From: an uncultured Clostridia bacterium
Lineage (GTDB): Bacteria > Bacillota > Clostridia > TANB77 > CAG-508
Reading direction: 5' to 3'
Length of the DNA: 49,577 bases
Assembly: GCA_949746675.1 (NCBI GenBank)
Contig: CATKDT010000049.1
Span: 65,214-114,790 of the forward strand
The notes beneath the pieces are model-generated. The model worked only from the letters and a program-made list of their open reading frames with translations. It was not told the DNA's origin and made no database searches. Positions 46,898 to 49,577 of the stretch are shown here, piece after piece (the stretch's first letter is position 1; each line of letters starts with the position of its first letter). The position numbers were made by a program, and so were the translations under genes.

Positions 46898-47260
46898 CTA
46901 ATTTTCCAAAAATTTTTTTATTTTTTTATTACCTAGTTTTATACTTTTTTCAATTTGATTCTTAGTAACATTCTCTATCTTAGCAATATCTCTTATGCTA
47001 TATTTATTAATGCTATGTAACATTATTCTTCTATATTGTGTATCTGTAAGTGTGTCTAATGCTTTTCTTATTTTATTAGTTTCTAAAGATTTCAAATATC
47101 TATCTTCCATGTTTTGTGGTTGAACTTTTAATTTATTATAAATTTGTTCTTCTGTTATTTCAAGTCTACATTTATTATTTACACTATCTAAAAATGATAT
47201 ATAATATTTGTTTTCTACTTCTATATATTCCAATATATAATTGTCTATCTCATATTGCAC
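46898..47260 (-). CDS. Sigma-70-like (region 4 HTH) small regulator
   Basis: KALDTLTDTQYRRIMLHSINKYSIRDIAKIENVTKNQIEKSIKLGNKKIKKFL. Confidence 0.75.
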   Translation of the reverse strand: MQYEIDNYILEYIEVENKYYISFLDSVNNKCRLEITEEQIYNKLKVQPQNMEDRYLKSLETNKIRKALDTLTDTQYRRIMLHSINKYSIRDIAKIENVTKNQIEKSIKLGNKKIKKFLEN

Positions 47261-47353
47261 ATTTCTTTCCTCCTATTCATTTCAAATTTTGAAATGAATT
47301 AGGTGGTCCTCTACAGTGCAAGTATTTAGTCAATAATTTATATTTCACAATAA

Positions 47354-47400
47354 AAAGCTCCTAATAAAAATTGACTAATCAATTTCTAATAGGAGTTATT
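47354..47400 (-). terminator. Strong hairpin terminator
   Basis: Minus strand ACTCCTATTAGAAATTGA TTAG TCAATTTTTATTAGGAGC TTTTTATT. Confidence 0.75.
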
Positions 47401-47592
47401 TGGGGAGTTTATTAATCAAAGCACTGTATCTAAATCTTTTGTTTCTTTAAATCTTTTGTAGGTCTCCCACAGACTTTGATTAAGTTGAACTGATTATATT
47501 TTCATTTATAGCTTTATCGTGAAAAAGGTTAAAAATGGCTATATTAGGGTTAAAATTGGTTGTTGTAAGTTTGCATAATTTAATAAAATGTG

Positions 47593-47621
47593 TTGAATTT
47601 ACATAATATACGTGCTATAAT
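47593..47621 (+). promoter_or_regulatory. Promoter of the Spo0A-like gene
   Basis: TTGAAT - 17 nt - TATAAT. Confidence 0.75.
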
Positions 47622-47657
47622 ACTGTCTATAAATAGTGAGATTATTGGAGGCTAACA

Positions 47658-48377
47658 ATGGTTAAGGTTTTAGTTGCAGACGAAAATCTTGAAACAAATT
47701 TAGGTTGTTGTAATTATCTTGCTAATGATAAAGAATTAAACATTTCTAATGTTTTTAATGGACTAAATGTTATAAATAAATATTATGAAGATAATCCTAA
47801 TGTCTTAGTTATTAATTCTGATTTTAAAGATAAGAATTGTACTGAGATTATTAATGACCTTTCAAGCTCATCTCAAGAAAGAAATAATTGTAATATACTA
47901 CTTACTATTGATAGAATTTATAAAATAATAGATTTTGAATATATGTCTAAAATATACAGACTATTTAATGCTCCTGTTGATTATCGTAAAATTAAGGATA
48001 GTATATATCAATATAACCTAGATAATTACATTTTTTATGAACCAACAGATTATAACTTAACAATGTTATTTTTTAAGTTAAACATATATAATGAAACTTT
48101 AGGTTCTATGTATTTGAAATATGCAATTAAAGAATGTTATAAAAATTATAATTTATTAAATTCATTAAACGACATTTATACTATGATTGCAATAAAGTTT
48201 GGTGTATCTTATGAATCAGTTAGACCTGCAATTAGAAATTCGTTAAAAACTATGAATAATTATAGAAACTCTATCAATAATACTGGATTATTTAAACTTT
48301 TTGAAAACGAAGATTTTATTACCCAAAAAAACTTTATAAGAATTATTACAGCCTATTATTTAAAAAGAAAAAAATGA
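47658..48377 (+). CDS. Spo0A-like response regulator with degenerate receiver
   Basis: N-terminal receiver-like VKVLVADENLETNLGCCNYL..NPNVLVINSDFKD; C-terminal Spo0A_C-like LTMLFFKLNIYNETLGSMYLKYAIKECYKNYNLLNSLNDIYTMIAIKFGVSYESVRPAIRNSLKTM; SD TTGGAGG. Confidence 0.8.
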   Translation: MVKVLVADENLETNLGCCNYLANDKELNISNVFNGLNVINKYYEDNPNVLVINSDFKDKNCTEIINDLSSSSQERNNCNILLTIDRIYKIIDFEYMSKIYRLFNAPVDYRKIKDSIYQYNLDNYIFYEPTDYNLTMLFFKLNIYNETLGSMYLKYAIKECYKNYNLLNSLNDIYTMIAIKFGVSYESVRPAIRNSLKTMNNYRNSINNTGLFKLFENEDFITQKNFIRIITAYYLKRKK

Positions 48378-48408
48378 AAAAAGTCATATTGTACTTCTTT
48401 CATTTTTT
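48369..48408. terminator. Bidirectional terminator between convergent genes
   Basis: AAAAAATGAAAAAAGT ... ACTTCTTTCATTTTTT. Confidence 0.75.
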
Positions 48409-48657
48409 ATTTATAGTAGCAACTAATAATTGGTTATCTTCTACTTTTTTATTTCCATTATAATAATAGTCTTGTCCTGTTCTATATATTGAATAACCGT
48501 TGTTTTCTAGCTTTGTACTAACTAGATGAATAAAATTGTATGTTTCTTCTGATGATAAATTAAGCTGTACTCTTAACTCATAATATGTAAAAACTATATA
48601 CTCGCTATTTCTGCTAATCTTGTTTTCTAAATATTCATCTATTTGTTGTATCCCCAT
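48400..48657 (-). CDS. Small protein, unknown function (possible winged-helix type)
   Basis: 85-aa ORF; EYIVFTYYELRVQLNLSSEETYNFIHLVSTKLENNGYSIYR looks like a short wHTH. Confidence 0.5.
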   Translation of the reverse strand: MGIQQIDEYLENKISRNSEYIVFTYYELRVQLNLSSEETYNFIHLVSTKLENNGYSIYRTGQDYYYNGNKKVEDNQLLVATINKK

Positions 48658-48707
48658 AACTATTCTCCATTTTATTTTAACTGATAAAAAGCAATTTTAT
48701 AAAAATA

Positions 48708-48737
48708 TTGACTTTCGTTATCTCATTAGTGTATAAT
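48708..48737 (+). promoter_or_regulatory. Promoter of candidate antitoxin RNA
   Basis: TTGACT - 18 nt - TATAAT. Confidence 0.75.
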
Positions 48738-48743
48738 ATATAT

Positions 48744-48838
48744 AGGAAAGAGAAATCGCAGAAATGTGGTTATCTCGTAATAAATTTAATTAATAACTAC
48801 ACAAAGCTCCGCTAAAGCAAATGTGTAGTGTCTTTTTT
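48744..48838 (+). ncRNA. Candidate cis-antisense antitoxin RNA (type I TA)
   Basis: Promoter at 48708-48737, no convincing ORF, ends at ACTACACA...TGTGTAGT GTCTTTTTTT; antisense to the 3' end of the small hydrophobic ORF. Confidence 0.6.
48797..48838 (+). terminator. Intrinsic terminator of the antisense RNA
   Basis: ACTACACA AAGCTCCGCTAAAGCAAA TGTGTAGT G TCTTTTTTT. Confidence 0.8.
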
Positions 48839-48946
48839 TATTTTGTCATTTATCCAATTTATGTACATAATACATAAAAAGGCAATGTTTATTGTTGTCG
48901 AAACCATTAGTCCCATTAACAGGAACATTATTATTGCTAACTCCAC
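48812..48946 (-). CDS. Candidate type I toxin: hydrophobic 44-aa peptide
   Basis: Not in ORF track; SD AGGAGGTGAT 9 nt before GTG; (M)ELAIIMFLLMGLMVSTTINIAFLCIMYINWINDKIKKDTTHLL, one TM helix plus basic tail. Confidence 0.65.
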   Translation of the reverse strand: MELAIIMFLLMGLMVSTTINIAFLCIMYINWINDKIKKDTTHLL

Positions 48947-49075
48947 TAAGCATCACCTCCTCTCTACTGATAATAAATCAAAGATCAGAGGTAACCACAC
49001 ATCTACTTTTTCAACTTTCCTATAGAATGTATTTTATAATATATTTCGTCAATTGTCTATACATTTTTTATATTT

Positions 49076-49279
49076 CTATTTTATTTCTAGATGTACTTTT
49101 TCATTATCAAAATATATATTTTTAGTTTTATTATATATACAGTCAATCTTTTCTATTTTATTTATAAAAATTTCAGAATTCGACTCTTTCATGCTTTCAA
49201 ATCTTGTTACAAAATTATCTTTTATATTTTGACTTGTTTGATTTAAATCTTCGCCTTTTTCATTTCTATTCATCTGCAC
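49076..49279 (-). CDS. Small protein of unknown function
   Basis: 67-aa ORF with SD GGAAATGAG upstream; charged, no recognised family. Confidence 0.4.
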   Translation of the reverse strand: MQMNRNEKGEDLNQTSQNIKDNFVTRFESMKESNSEIFINKIEKIDCIYNKTKNIYFDNEKVHLEIK

Positions 49280-49577
49280 TGCTCATTTCCTTTCTACTTA
49301 TTTTATTCTAATTTTCTTTAATAATTCTATAATTAGATGTTACATTAATAATTATTTCCTCTTCGCCATTCTTTTTTGAACAATATAATAAAATATCCCT
49401 TTATTTATTGCCTTTAAATTACCCTTATTACTTATTATATAATTATCACCACAAATTGACTATCTAATTTTTGTCAAGCCCTTTTTTATAAATTTATTAT
49501 ATTATTTTTTTGTATGGCAAACAAGCGAAAATGATATATTTTTTAAAAAAGTCTATCTTTTTCACTTCTTTTATGAT

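Noticed and set aside
48828-49125. Track ORFs 48828..49025(+) and 48892..49125(+)
   Set aside because: Antisense to the better-supported 44-aa toxin ORF and its leader; no SD; start inside or after the terminator of the plus-strand RNA
1-49577. CRISPR arrays, rRNA or tRNA genes
   Set aside because: No regularly spaced direct repeats, no rRNA signatures and no convincing tRNA cloverleaf seen by eye; a tRNAscan/CRISPR tool run would be decisive
49300-49577. Possible additional small ORFs at the right edge
   Set aside because: Very AT-rich with only short frames (e.g. ..LFKKEWRRGNNY on the minus strand); window ends before context is available

Overview
AT-rich, low-GC Firmicutes/Clostridia-like chromosomal window. 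Taxon inferred from RNase Y, an S-box leader on metK, CotJC and a Spo0A-type domain. Almost all genes are on the minus strand. Contents in order: (1) an envelope polysaccharide locus (~190-7082) with a GtrII-like membrane protein, a TagG/TagH-type ABC exporter whose permease is frameshifted, two glycosyltransferases and a Wzy-like polymerase; (2) an SPFH / Tim44-like / LEA-like envelope group (7937-11130); (3) core genes smpB, fba, ldh, glmM; (4) a second glycan segment with a flippase and PssD/PssE (pssE frameshifted); (5) argS, pfk, a cadherin-like-domain protein; (6) a run of two cytidylate kinases (one fused to PlsC), a P-loop-Asp23-like protein, GT2 and pnp; (7) a YlmH-like S4 protein, SAM-I riboswitch-metK, rny, a GtrII pseudogene and tex; (8) an unusual two-gene unit whose first product has an R-S-E ADP-ribosyltransferase signature plus a long coiled coil; (9) an AIM24-like gene and cotJC; (10) from ~44.4 kb, the start of a mobile element with a large serine recombinase, a sigma-like protein, a Spo0A-like regulator with a degenerate receiver, structured non-coding regions and a candidate type I toxin-antitoxin. 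The most interesting items are: the unannotated hydrophobic 44-aa peptide at 48812-48946(-) opposed by a convergent promoter-terminator RNA; the ART-coiled-coil operon; a dispersed hairpin leader element placed just upstream of several start codons; and two orphan genes of foreign composition with near-consensus promoters. All calls come from reading the sequence; no searches or folding programs were run.
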